A stretch of DNA of 64,000 nucleotides. Source: Adineta steineri (Eukaryota; Rotifera; Eurotatoria; Adinetida; Adinetidae). Positions within the stretch are counted from its first letter, which is position 1; each line of letters opens with the position of its first letter. The DNA is taken from contig CAJNOI010000018.1 in NCBI GenBank assembly GCA_905250115.1, forward strand, positions 124,001 through 188,000. Reading direction: 5' to 3'. Below are positions 25,089 to 35,797 of this stretch, piece after piece. The notes beneath the pieces are model-generated. The model was not told the DNA's origin, searched no databases, and saw only the letters and a list, made by a program, of their open reading frames with translations. Made by a program: the position numbers and the translations under genes.

Positions 25089-26736
25089 TTAGGGAGAGCG
25101 AGGCATAAGTTTTGGTGGTTGAGATGATGTTTGATTTTGAGATTGAACAGGCATGTTAGGTAAAACTTGTTGTTGTTGATTATTAGCAGGTGGAGCTGCT
25201 GGAGGTGGTTGAACTGCTACTTCAGGTGGTACATGTTCTTGTTGATTACTGGCAGGTGAAGGAGTTTGATAATGAGGTATTGACTGAAATAAAATGAATA
25301 TAGATTTCTATATATAAAAAATATTAGTTGTATATTACAGTTGAGACAGGAGCCATTTTTTCTGAAAAACGTTGAAATTCTTGATCAGAAAAAACATCAT
25401 TATCTTCGATGGACTAAAAAATGAATTATTATTATTATTATTAAAGAAAATTTTGTATATTTTACCTTCCATCCTTGATCATTTTTGGCACCTGTTCCTT
25501 TGAGACCATGTTCAAATTCGTCTAAGGTAAGCATTCGATCATTATTTTTATCGAATTCTTTCATCACATGTTCACGCATTCGATCGATTTCTTCTTCTCT
25601 TTCAACAGGATCAGCATCTGGTGTTGCTTCATAAATTTTATCTGCCTTAAATAATACGAAAACAAAAAGGTATTTGAAATTTTATTTTAAAATAATTATT
25701 TTCAAACCTCTTTGACCATAATTGCATCGAGTTCATCTTCATCTATTAGTCCATCACTATTAACATCATGTAATTTAAAAAACGCTTTCGGTTTAAATTG
25801 ATCAGCTTCTAATTTATCAACTTTTTCCCATACTTCTTCCATTTGATCAACACTACCGGGATGATTGACTGGTCGATGTTTTTTCTTTTTCTCTAATGTT
25901 GCTCGATGTAATTGTTCCAATCTTTTACGTTCATCTATATTGAGTTTCTAAAGCAAACATAAAAAGATATAATCATGTGATCATTTAAAAATCTTACAGC
26001 GAGTTTTGCACGACGTTCATATTCTTTTCGTATTTCATATTGTTTAAATTCTTCTTCACGTTTTCGATCGAGTTCATCGAGATCTTTTGATGCATGTCGA
26101 ATTAAACGTTCAAGATCATCTTGACCAAATGTTTCCCAATTTTTATGATCAAGATGTTGAGGAAGAAATTCTTGCATTCTTCTTCCATTTGGATCAGCTC
26201 GAGCAAATGCCTGACGTTGTTTTTCTATAAATCATATAGATTCGTAAAGATAAATAATTCATAATGAAAATTTACCATTCATATTACGAAATTTTTGTCC
26301 AACTAAATCTCTTAATCGAGACATTTCTCGTTGTTTTGCTTCATCAAGTTTTGAACGAACATGATGTTGAACAAGACTTAAATGTTCAGCAATATTTCCT
26401 GACTTAAATAAAAATAAAGTAAATTTTCTTATTCATTCAATTAAATACCTTAATATCATCTACAGATGCACGTTGAATTTTGTCTTTAAAGGCTGGGTCA
26501 CTTTCAAGTATATCAACAACTTCTTTTAAATATCGTCCATATTCAAGATCATCTAACTAAAATAATAAAGATAAAATTTCGTAAAATAATTTCAAGACAA
26601 TTACTACATCATCTTGATTTTGATTATTATTTGAAGCAGCTTGTAATTTTTCATTTCTACGATTGTCAGCAACTGGTGGAGCACCAATTGTTATTATAAT
26701 AATAAAAAAACAGAGGAGATTAATTATAAGTTTCAT
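25089..26736 (-). CDS. NUCB: Nucleobindin (Golgi/secreted calcium- and DNA-binding EF-hand protein)
   Basis: Exons 26736-26608, 26556-26449, 26402-26276, 26224-25998, 25947-25708, 25645-25466, 25413-25339 and 25283-25089 give 426 aa. A signal peptide (MKLIINLLCFFIIIITIGA) is followed by the conserved LEYGRYLKEVVDILESD block of the nesfatin-like region, a basic DNA-binding-like stretch (REMSRLRDLVGQKFRNMN), a long coiled-coil region, and two EF-hands (DVNSDGLIDEDE; DKNNDRMLTLDE) flanking an acidic segment. The C-terminus is a Gln/Pro-rich tail, as in NUCB1/2. In other animals it stores calcium in the Golgi lumen and interacts with G-alpha proteins. Well supported along the whole length. Confidence 0.95.
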
Positions 26737-27283
26737 AATTAATCTAGAAAATTTATAAATTAATTTTTCTATTCAAAGTATAAGATAGTAATATAAAAAT
26801 TAAAGAAATTTACATCGTTGATCAAATATTGTTTACTTTTTTTTATCGTAATAGATATGTATACGTAGTCATTCATCGTTGGACAATTTTTCTCAAACAT
26901 ATCGCGTAATTTATGTTTGCTAATAAGGTTGGTGAAATATGGATTTTTTTGGATCGATATTAATAATTCAGTAAAAAAAAATTAGAGGTCGCTCATCAGT
27001 TGGGTAAATTATGTTCATATAATATGAATTTACTGGAGATTGAACGATACAATTTATTTTGTAAAAAAATGTATGAGATTATTCAATAATCTTTTGTCAT
27101 TTGACATAAGTTTTAATTATGTTAGAAAAATAATACTCGATTTCCATACATAAAGACAAACCTATAGTATGCAATTTTATGCTCATAATTTTACTTACTG
27201 GAAAATTAGCGAGAAAATGTAAATATGAATATATCGAAGTTTTCATATCCAAAACACCGAATAATTTCGCATACACTCATATC

Positions 27284-27413
27284 TAGGGGTAGGACAGTTC
27301 CATATTAGTTCCGTTCTTAGGAACTGTACTTACAGTTCTATTGAAAAGAACTGAACTGGTAGTTCTTTTGACCAGTTCATCCGAATTTGGAACTATGAAC
27401 TGTTCTACCCCTA
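27284..27413. mobile_element. Nonautonomous hAT-type MITE
   Basis: 130 bp with terminal inverted repeats TAGGGGTAGGACAGTTC / GAACTGTTCTACCCCTA (one mismatch in 17). It is flanked by an exact 8-bp duplication CTCATATC at 27276-27283 and 27414-27421. The inside contains several AGTTC/GAACT palindromes typical of subterminal repeats. 8-bp duplications and TAGGG-type ends are hallmarks of hAT elements. Confidence 0.85.
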
Positions 27414-27482
27414 CTCATATCTATGAACGTGAAACAAATAAAGTACAAGCTTTGACCATATTGAAAAAAATATGATGTCATA

Positions 27483-27580
27483 TTAAATCTAAAAAAATTC
27501 CGTACTTTGTAACTCTTTTTTTTTTCATATTTGTATTCACGTGCAAAATTCAATATGAAAAAATATTTGAATAAAGTTCT
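27483..27580 (+). repeat. Direct repeat, copy 1 (upstream of ADH)
   Basis: Shares ACTTTGTAACTCTTTTTT, then TCATAT, TGTATTCACGTGCAAAATT and AATATGAAAA with 29611-29712 in the same orientation; roughly 75-80% similar by eye. Confidence 0.6.
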
Positions 27581-27932
27581 ACTAATATTTAAAAAAATCA
27601 GCCGGTTCAATTAAAATGAAGTAGAGTTAATTAAATTTTTTATCGAAGTGTTATTATGTGATATTCTGTAAACAATATCTATTATGAAAAAGTCATTTTT
27701 TGATTTCTAAAAGATTAGTACATATTTTTTTCACATTATACAACAAAGTACATTTAGAAGAATATATTGAAAATGCGTACTTTTGTTTGAGTTCATGCTT
27801 CCGGTAGCGCAAATAAATAATTTATCGGTTATGGTTGCTAACGAAGAAAATACAAATGAACGAGAGAAAACAATGCTTTGTCACTGACAAATATAAGAAA
27901 CATTGCTGCATAATGACGATGCAAGAAAAAAC

Positions 27933-27940
27933 TATATAAA
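27933..27940 (+). promoter_or_regulatory. TATA box of the alcohol dehydrogenase gene
   Basis: TATATAAA, 90 nt before the ATG at 28030. Confidence 0.5.
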
Positions 27941-28029
27941 TAATAGTGTAAAGTAAAAGAATGCCATTAAGAAAATTTTATACTGAATTCAACTTCACAC
28001 TTTGAATATATTATACTTGTCTATTAACT

Positions 28030-29441
28030 ATGCCTTGCAAGCGGTAAGTATACATGTATATATTATTCTAAAATAAAAATTTTGAGAGAGAAATACAAAA
28101 ATTATCTTATTTTCTTCTTTTTATTATTTATCATATTTAATTCTATGTTAGAACTGCTGCGACATCATCTATTTCAATTACTGCAAAAGGGTATGCTGTT
28201 GATAGTGAATCTACTCCATTTAAATTATTCGATTTCGAACGACGTGCGCCTGCAGCTGATGATGTCGTTATTCGTATTCATTATTGTGGTATCTGTCATA
28301 CGGATATTCATCAAGTATACAATGAATGGCACATGTCAAAATATCCTATGGTACCAGGTCATGAAATCACTGGTATTGTTGAACAAGTTGGTTCAAGTGT
28401 CAAACGTTTTCGTGCAGGTGATCATGCTGGTGTCGGTTGTATGGTTGATTCATGTCGCAAATGTGCACTTTGTAATTATCTTCTATTCTAACAATTATTG
28501 TTTCTTTTCTATATTCAAATTATTTAGGTAAAAAGGACACTGAACAAAATTGCGCTGATTCCTGCTTAACATATAATAGTACTGAACTTGATAAAGTAAC
28601 ACCAACATATGGAGGTAAATATTATTTTAAAAAATTTTAAAATCATTTCTATTCTATTATTTATAGGCTATTCCAATATAATTACTGTTAAAGAACATTT
28701 TGTTTGCAAAATTCCTAAAAATTTATCATTAGATGCGGCAGCACCATTACTCTGTGCTGGCATTACAACTTATTCTCCATTACGACGTTACAATGTCGAC
28801 AAAAATACACGATTAGCGTATTTATTTCATACTATTTCTAATTATATGAGATGTTAATTTCATATTTTAGAATTGTTGGTCTTGGTGGTTTGGGTCATAT
28901 AGCGGTTAAACTTGGAGCAGCTATGGGTGCTCATGTTACCGTCATTTCAACTTCCGAATCGAAACGTGATGATGCAGTGAAACTTGGCGCTAAAGCATTT
29001 CTTGTTTCAAAAGATGATGAACAAATGAAAACAGCTGTGAATTCATTAGATTTAATTATTGATACAGTATCAGCAGCACATGATGTTGGCCCTTTAATTA
29101 ATTTATTAAAATTTGAAGGAGTCTATTGCGCGTATGTATTATTTATTGTATATTATATATTAAAAATAATTTATTTCATATGTAGAATTGGAGCACCAAC
29201 AAAACCTCTTGAAATTGGAGCATTTGCTCTTCTAATGAAACGACCGACCATTACTGGTAGTTTAATTGGTGGAATGAAAGAAACTCAAGAAATGCTTGAT
29301 TTTTGTGGTAAACATAATATTACCTGTGATATTGAGAAGATTGAAGCAACACCAGAAACAATTAAAGAAGCTTATGACCGAACAGTGAAAGCGGATGTAA
29401 AATATCGCTTTGTTCTTGATATTCTGAATGCATTCAAATAA
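28030..29441 (+). CDS. Zinc-dependent NADP alcohol dehydrogenase (YahK/CAD type)
   Basis: Reduces aldehydes or oxidises alcohols with NADP(H). Exons 28030-28043, 28152-28471, 28528-28614, 28667-28817, 28871-29131 and 29186-29441 give 362 aa. Catalytic zinc site CGICHTDIH and GHE ([12 protein letters not shown]), structural-zinc Cys cluster ([17 protein letters not shown]), and nucleotide loop [13 protein letters not shown] are all present, with the usual IGAPTKPLE block. This branch (plant cinnamyl alcohol dehydrogenase, bacterial YahK, yeast ADH6/7) is mainly bacterial, fungal and plant, so the gene is a candidate for horizontal gain followed by intron acquisition. It lies between two copies of a roughly 95-bp direct repeat. 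The aldehyde substrate cannot be read from the sequence. Confidence 0.93.
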
Positions 29442-29610
29442 TTATTTATTTTCATCTCTACCCTATGATAAAAAACTTTATATAAGCTTAAATACAAAGT
29501 CAATAGAAAAATAAAGTTTATTTTAGAAAAATTTTTTTTAGTCTACCATTGAATTATCCTGGTGAATACATATGAGTTTGTTCTTGAGTAAATAATGAAT
29601 TTGTCTGTGA

Positions 29611-29712
29611 TAAATCTGAAATATAAAAAGGATTCCAAACTTTGTAACTCTTTTTTTCATATCTGTTTTTACATACAAAATTAAATATGAAAATAAATAT
29701 TTATTCTATTTG
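29611..29712 (+). repeat. Direct repeat, copy 2 (downstream of ADH)
   Basis: Same orientation as the copy at 27483-27580; contains ACTTTGTAACTCTTTTTTTC, ATATCTG and AAATATGAAAATAAATATTT. Confidence 0.6.
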
Positions 29713-30025
29713 ATTAAGAAGTAAAAGATCAAGAATACTTCTGTCTTCTAACTAGTTGAACATGTTTTTATATTCAAAACTTGAAACATCAATAGCCACT
29801 ATTTATTATTCTATTGTTTTTCATCTTCTAATATAAAAATAATATATCAAATTTCCACAAGGCCATTAATTTACTATTTTTGTGGTCAAAAAAAGAATCG
29901 AATACACATTGTTATCTTGTTGTTATTATTATTGTACAATAGATAAACTATCAATTATAGTTAACCTTGAAAAAGAGATTCTCATCTTACATTATTTAAT
30001 ATATTTCTTTCATCGCAAAATCTAG

Positions 30026-30045
30026 TTTATCGATATAGATAACTG
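30026..30045 (+). promoter_or_regulatory. Shared promoter motif, first Kunitz gene
   Basis: TTTATCGATATAGATAACTG, about 145 nt before the ATG. Nearly identical to TTATCGATATAAATAACTG at 31268-31286 before the second paralogue. Retained in both copies in otherwise divergent DNA. Confidence 0.45.
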
Positions 30046-30188
30046 CATTAAGAAAATATATATATATACCGGGTCGAATAGTAGAATAGAATGGCATACA
30101 ATGTATACATCATGCTATTACTCGGATACGTTCGATATAATATATATTTACCTAGAAGAAGGGAGTGTCTTAGTTTTGTTTATTCTAG

Positions 30189-30857
30189 ATGGTTCACTTA
30201 TTTTCTCTCGCTGTTATTACTCTCGCATTCATCTATGCAATTGAAAGTAAGTAATTTACAATGGAAAAGATATTCTGATTGATTATGATAATCGATTTCT
30301 AGGTGCTGTTGTCAAGGCTCCTGTAGCTGCTAGAGCATGTTCACCTGTCAAATGTCCAGGTGGTAAAACAAAAACATGTCCATATGGTTATCAAAAATCG
30401 AAAGATGGTTGTGATATTTGTAAATGTAATGATCCATGTAATCCACAAGGAAAGGTAGTTAAAGACTTCTATATATATTTATTTATTTATGATTCTATTA
30501 GGCTAAACTTTGTGGACCTAAAGAACGATGTCATGTTGAAAAGAAAGCTGATGGAACCTTTGGAACTCGTTGTGATGCAGCAAAACCAAAAAAAGAAGGC
30601 AAAGGTGATAAAAAGGGTGGAGATAAATCAAAAGGTATTTGTATTGTCTTATAAAATGACTTCAAAGACATTATTTTATTCTTTCTCTAGTTGATTGTAC
30701 TGCACCAGCAGTAACTGGTATGTGTCGAGCAGCTCATAAACGTTTTCATTACAATTCCGCTACAAAAGCCTGTCAAGAATTCAATTATGGAGGATGTGGT
30801 GGTAATTCAAATAACTTCAATACAAAAGCTGAATGTGAAAAAGCTTGCAAAGTTTAA
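30189..30857 (+). CDS. Secreted antistasin-like plus Kunitz protease inhibitor
   Basis: Exons 30189-30246, 30303-30454, 30502-30634 and 30691-30857 give 169 aa. A signal peptide (MVHLFSLAVITLAFIYAIES) is followed by a Cys-rich antistasin-like region (about residues 30-80: CSPVKC, KTCPYGY, GCDICKCNDPCNP, LCG, RC), a Lys/Gly-rich linker, and one Kunitz domain (about residues 113-168) with all six Cys and the FNYGGCGGNSNNF core. The reactive-site P1 residue (after GM-C) is Arg, as expected for a trypsin-like protease inhibitor. The ATG directly follows TTTATTCTAG, a 3' splice site, so the 5' end is made by trans-splicing or a UTR intron. It is the tandem paralogue of the next gene. Confidence 0.9.
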
Positions 30858-31393
30858 TCTATTTTCATTTAAACTAGCTACAATGATTTTATTTTGAAAC
30901 TATTATTATGTTAAGAGAGAATAGATTATAATATGTTATAGTTTTCTTTTCTTTACGAGTAATATTGATTATAATTCGTTCTTTTTTTTTCGTTTCTAAA
31001 TAATAATTTCTTCATCTAGTTTACATACATATTCAAATTCCTTTACAGTACATATAGTGAATGTAGATCTATTAAGAATAATTTTTTTTTATGGAAAATA
31101 TCAAATTCATTTGCTATATCACTACAAAAAACACGATGTCAAAACAATTTTTCCAAATGTCTTCTTTTCTTTATTACAATAATAACATTTATTAGAGAGA
31201 AAAGGGGAATCTATTCTTGTCTACCATTATAAGTCAACCTATATTTTCTGTTATACGGAGAGATTGATTATCGATATAAATAACTGTAACACGAACGCAG
31301 CCAATCGTTAAAGATCGAAGGGAAAACCTTTACGAGTAAAATGTAATCTTATGATATAATACGCACGATCAAGCTTAAATCTATCTATTCTAG
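30858..31393. other. Intergenic between tandem Kunitz genes
   Basis: Short spacer with the second copy of the ATCGATATA promoter motif at 31266-31286. Confidence 0.5.
31266..31286 (+). promoter_or_regulatory. Shared promoter motif, second Kunitz gene
   Basis: GATTATCGATATAAATAACTG, about 108 nt before the ATG at 31394; counterpart of 30026-30045. Confidence 0.45.
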
Positions 31394-32434
31394 ATGTTTC
31401 GTCTATTTTCTTTGTTAATTATCAATATAATTTTAATCTGTACGATTAAAAGTAATTATATAATTGAAATTTATTATTGATAATTATAATTTATATTTAG
31501 GTTCTAGTGCTGAGAAATTTATAACAGGAAAAATAACTCATGTTGATTCAAATCATATTGATAAAAATTCAAAAATTGAAGTTACATTACGAGATACTAG
31601 TTTAATGGATACCGCTGCAAAATTAATCGCAACAACTACTATATCTGATGCAACTACATTTCCTGTTTCTTATAAACTTAAATATAATCCATCGGAGATT
31701 AAAGATGGTCATACTTATTCAGTATCTGCTAGAATCAATGGACCTGATCATCAACTTCATTTCATTAATGATGTTAATACAAGAGTTAATTTCGCTGATT
31801 CATCATCATCACCAATGGTTGATATTGCTGTTATTCGAGGTAATAAATTCTAAATCATTCTATTTATTAAAAATCATTTCAGTTGGTGGAAGTGCTAGTT
31901 CAACAAAAGCTTCTGATCAAAAAGTATGTGCACCAGTAAAGTGTAGTGGTACAACAAAAACATGTCCATACGGTTATCAAAAACTCGATGGTTGTGAAAT
32001 TTGTAAATGTAATGATCCTTGTAATCCACCAGGAAAAGTAAAAAATTTTATTTCGAAATATTGATTAGTAATTATTTATATTGATGTATTAGCCTATATT
32101 ATGTGGATCTAAACAACGATGTTTTGTTGACAAGAAACCTGATGGAAGTTTTGGAACTCGTTGTGATACAGTATCATCAAAAAGAGACAAACAACGTAAA
32201 ATGGTTGCAAAAAGTAATTTCATTCTTTGTCGTCTTTAACCTATTTTTTATACATATATTTTAATAGTTTTTTGCAGTCAACCAAGAAAATCTGGTCCAT
32301 GTAAAGCACACCTTCCACGATTTTATTATAATTCAGTAACAAAATCTTGTTTATCATTCGTCTATGGTGGATGTCAAGGCAATAAAAATAATTTTCCAAC
32401 CAAAGTCGATTGTGAAAAAGCATGCAGAGCTTAG
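31394..32434 (+). CDS. Secreted YbaY-domain / antistasin / Kunitz fusion protein
   Basis: Exons 31394-31451, 31501-31839, 31883-32037, 32093-32213 and 32268-32434 give 279 aa. A signal peptide (MFRLFSLLIINIILICTIKS) is followed by a beta-rich domain of about 113 aa of the bacterial YbaY/YscW lipoprotein family: FITGKITHVD, IEVTLRDTSLMDTAAKLIA, FPVSYKLKYNPSEI, YSVSARINGPD and LHFINDVNTRV. The antistasin-like region (CAPVKC, KTCPYGY, GCEICKCNDPCNP) and Kunitz domain (GPCKAHLPRFYYN, YGGCQGNKNNF, six Cys) correspond to the paralogue upstream. P1 is Lys. The YbaY domain is one exon of exactly 339 nt in phase 1-1, absent from the upstream copy, so the two differ by one exon cassette. The ATG follows CTATTCTAG, again a 3' splice site. 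The role of the YbaY domain in animals is unknown. Confidence 0.88.
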
Positions 32435-35400
32435 TTGATTTTTATTTCAAATTAAAGAAATATTGAAAAAAAAAACATGAATATACTACATCTTCAATAG
32501 ATATTTATTCTAGATTTTTTTTTTCTTTTATGATTTCAATATAATAAATTATTTTAACATCAGTAATTCGAAAAATTTTTTTTTTATTTGGAAAAAATAA
32601 AATACTTAGTAAGATTTCTTTTCATATATTGCTTTTAGTAAATCGAACATATATACGACGGAATAGTATTTTTTTTCTTTCCTTTCTTATCTTTGTCGTA
32701 CGAACATATGAGTCATAGTTAAGAGAACGCAAAAGTAAAGGTTTACTATGCGATATTTGCTCGATAGTCGAGTATAAAAAGCCCAATGAAACATGTAAAA
32801 CGTTAAGATTGTACTTCACAGGATCATTTTCTGTAGTACATATCGACAAAACACCCATAGCCAAAGAAGACCCAAACAACCCACGATGACGAGTGGCAGT
32901 GGTTCTTCTTGAGCGTGAAGTAGGATGGGGCTGCTCTCTTCTCGAGAGCTCGGCCTGCTTCCTTTGATGATCGCACCTTGTTGTGTCTTCGTGATGCGGC
33001 AAGGAGGGAAGCGACCACATTCAGAGTGGTTGGCTATGGTGTTTTTATTAAATTAAAAGAAAAAAAAAACATTAGTATAGAAATATACTCTTCATGTTCT
33101 ATACGTTCGATGTTATATTAAAGATCGAAACGTGTTTACCAGTTCATATCAACGGATCAGTGAAATATATAACCATGTTGATCCTTTGTTAAATGGATTT
33201 ATCTCGTACTATATTTTTTTATTAAGATGCTAACAGATCTATCACACAAAAATAGAATTTTAGAAAAAGAAAGTTTTTATTACAGATTGGAATGTTTATA
33301 TGGTATAGTCGATTAATTTTGATTTATTTTAATGTGATATAATAAATCAATGCATCATCAGTAGATGAATTCTATTTTACGATTATCTATTCATTAAATA
33401 TTTAATTCAATTATGTATAGTCTGATCGACACATAGAAAGTAGTTTAAAATCAATGAAACATCGAAAAATTTTCTATCTTTTTTTTTCTCTTTTTGCTTC
33501 CGGAATAGTAATTTACTTTCTTTCTCATTTAATTCTGATGAACCATCATATATGATCAATCGACAGAAAGAGAGAGCGAAAGCATCTGATTCGATCCATT
33601 AACTTTCTGACAGATCAAAGTATTATCCATATGATGAACAAATGTATGAAAAATTATCAATTTTTCATTTTTTCCGTATAATAGCAGGAAACAAAGAATA
33701 CATTTATGAATTAGTTTTAGTTGTATTTTTTTTAATAAACTTAATTTTCAGTCTGCCATTAGCATCAAGATGCTGCTATGTCTACTTGAACTTGAGGCGT
33801 TAATCAAGAAGTTTTGTCTATGTACAAGAAAATGACCTCCATTATATGACAGATGACATATCCCCCCTCCTCTTCTGCTTCATCTTTATTTCTACAGCAT
33901 GTTTTTCCGGTCTCTCGTTCGTTTGACACATCACTAATTCAATTCCATCATTGTCTCATGTCATAGTGAGTCAAGCAAAAAGAAAATCAAACGACCATTT
34001 TCCATCTATTACCAATGTCACTAAGCTTGTCTTCGTTTTTTTCCCTCTCTCTCTCTAAATCTAATCATGCGACGATGATAAAATGAGTGGATGGTCGGCA
34101 GTTCACAAAAATGAAACGCCCGTTTTACATATATACAGATGTTCATCTATTTCACTTTCATGATAAGCCAAAGGCAAAGTTTGTTTGTAGTATTCTGTTT
34201 TTATCAAGGACTTTAAATTGCCTTGGTGTTATAGAGGTTGACAAGAGATGATTATGATCATGAATTGAAACTCGATTACTTGAGGCCATGGTGGATCAAC
34301 AGAGAAATTTTGTCGTGCGTTAAAAGATATGTTTGTTCAACTCAAGGTTTTTGCGGATCATAGCTATCTGTATTTATCTATATGACTACAATGAAAGATG
34401 AAGAACAAGTAAAAGAAGTATATGATGAGATTCTAAATGCTTTTACTCTTTACTAGCAAACGGATGTTCTCTATGAATAAGCTTTACAATGAATAAAGAA
34501 AAAAAGAAAGTCTAATTAGGGCGTGCCAACCATGTCAATTAAATAGAAGGGCGACATGAAGCACACGTGTGATTATAATGTTTCTCTCCTTTTCTCTTGT
34601 ATACTACTACTGACCAGTTGAACACGCACATCATCTAAACAACTGACACATACGCGTGTGCTTCAAATCTCTTCTTTTCATTGCATCTGACCGGACAAAA
34701 TCGTATAAGAGGCGGATGATCACGAAAACTATGGTCCATTAGCTAATGATGATGATCATCATTACCACCACCGGTCGAATGTAGAAAAATGATACTCCTA
34801 CTTGTCACTATTTCTAACAATAACAACAGTCATCAGTTTTTCTTTTCTACTTCTTTAATGCGCATTTGTGGTTTTGTGCTCATCTTTTTTTTCCTTTTTC
34901 TTTCTCCCCCTCTCTCTCACTCTCGTTCTGTTCATTGAATGCAATAGCGAGAGGGAGAGAAAGAAGGAGAAAAAGAATGGATGAACGAAATCGTCTCTCC
35001 TTTTCTCGTTTTCTTTATTACCACAATTAAGTTTAGTTCTGCGACATGATGAGAGAGCAACAAAGACTACATTGATGCTTGTCGTTACGTTGAACAAAAA
35101 AATGACAAGCGTAAGTATATGGCACATACATTTATATATATATATCGAAGTAACAGGTGTCTTGAGATGACAATAGAATAGACAGACATCTCGACTCTCT
35201 TGTGCACCATAGGTGGGAGACAACAGTCATATACAATATTATATGTATTTTCTTTTAGATGTATAATTATGAATAGAAAAACAAAATGTTATTTCAAAAA
35301 TCATATGATGACGATCGATGACCATGATTACCTGTAAAATTCTACACATATATCTAATGTTATTGACTTTCGGTAAGTTTCTATTATGTTTGTCTCCCAA

Positions 35401-35797
35401 GAGTAAGAAGATTATCAATCGCATCATATAATTAAATCTTGTACTCAGACAGGTGCACTAATTTAAATCTCTGAAAAGATCCATTGAGCCATGCTATTTT
35501 TAAAAGTAATTTTCTTTTCTTCAATGACGTAACTTATACTCCAAAATTAGTTTCACTATGCAATTAGGCGTAAAAAAGAGAGCTATTTTAATCGCCGTTG
35601 GCTATTCAAATGAGAAGAGAATAAAAATCGATTTTCAATTTCCGTATTAAAAATATATTTATGTGAATGTTGTTCGTATGTTAAAGCAAAAAAAGAAAGA
35701 GGGAGGCGTCGACAAGCTGATGGCAATTTGATTGTTTTTTCCCTATATACACTATTGTGTGTTGTATGAAACAATAACATTTCATACGTTTCTTTTT
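32435..35797. other. Gene-poor stretch of 3.4 kb with a GC-rich patch
   Basis: Kunitz 3' trailer, then the unusual GC-rich island at 32845-33035, then A+T-rich DNA with microsatellite tracts. No supported gene. Confidence 0.45.
32845..33035. other. GC-rich island of unknown nature
   Basis: About 190 bp near 50-55% G+C inside 25-30% G+C DNA, containing GAGCTCTCGAGAAGAGAG-type self-complementarity on the minus strand. TATAAAAAG at about 32775 on the plus strand lies just before it. An open minus-strand frame crosses it (MWSLPSLPHHEDTTRCDHQR...), but the protein is Arg/His/Ser-rich and unlike any family I know. Could be a structured RNA gene or a transposon relic. Confidence 0.4.

Larger units (their letters stand above)
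26737..28029. other. Intergenic with hAT-type MITE
   Basis: Divergent promoter space between nucleobindin and the alcohol dehydrogenase. Contains the MITE at 27284-27413, one copy of a direct repeat at 27483-27580 and a TATA box at 27933. Confidence 0.6.
29442..30188. other. Intergenic, with direct repeat and Kunitz promoter
   Basis: AATAAA at about 29511 ends the ADH gene. It is followed by the direct-repeat copy (29611-29712) and the promoter of the first Kunitz gene. Confidence 0.5.

Noticed and set aside
34855-35223. 122-codon minus-strand frame
   Set aside because: Built from CT/GA-rich microsatellite (Ser/Leu/Phe and Arg/Lys tracts).
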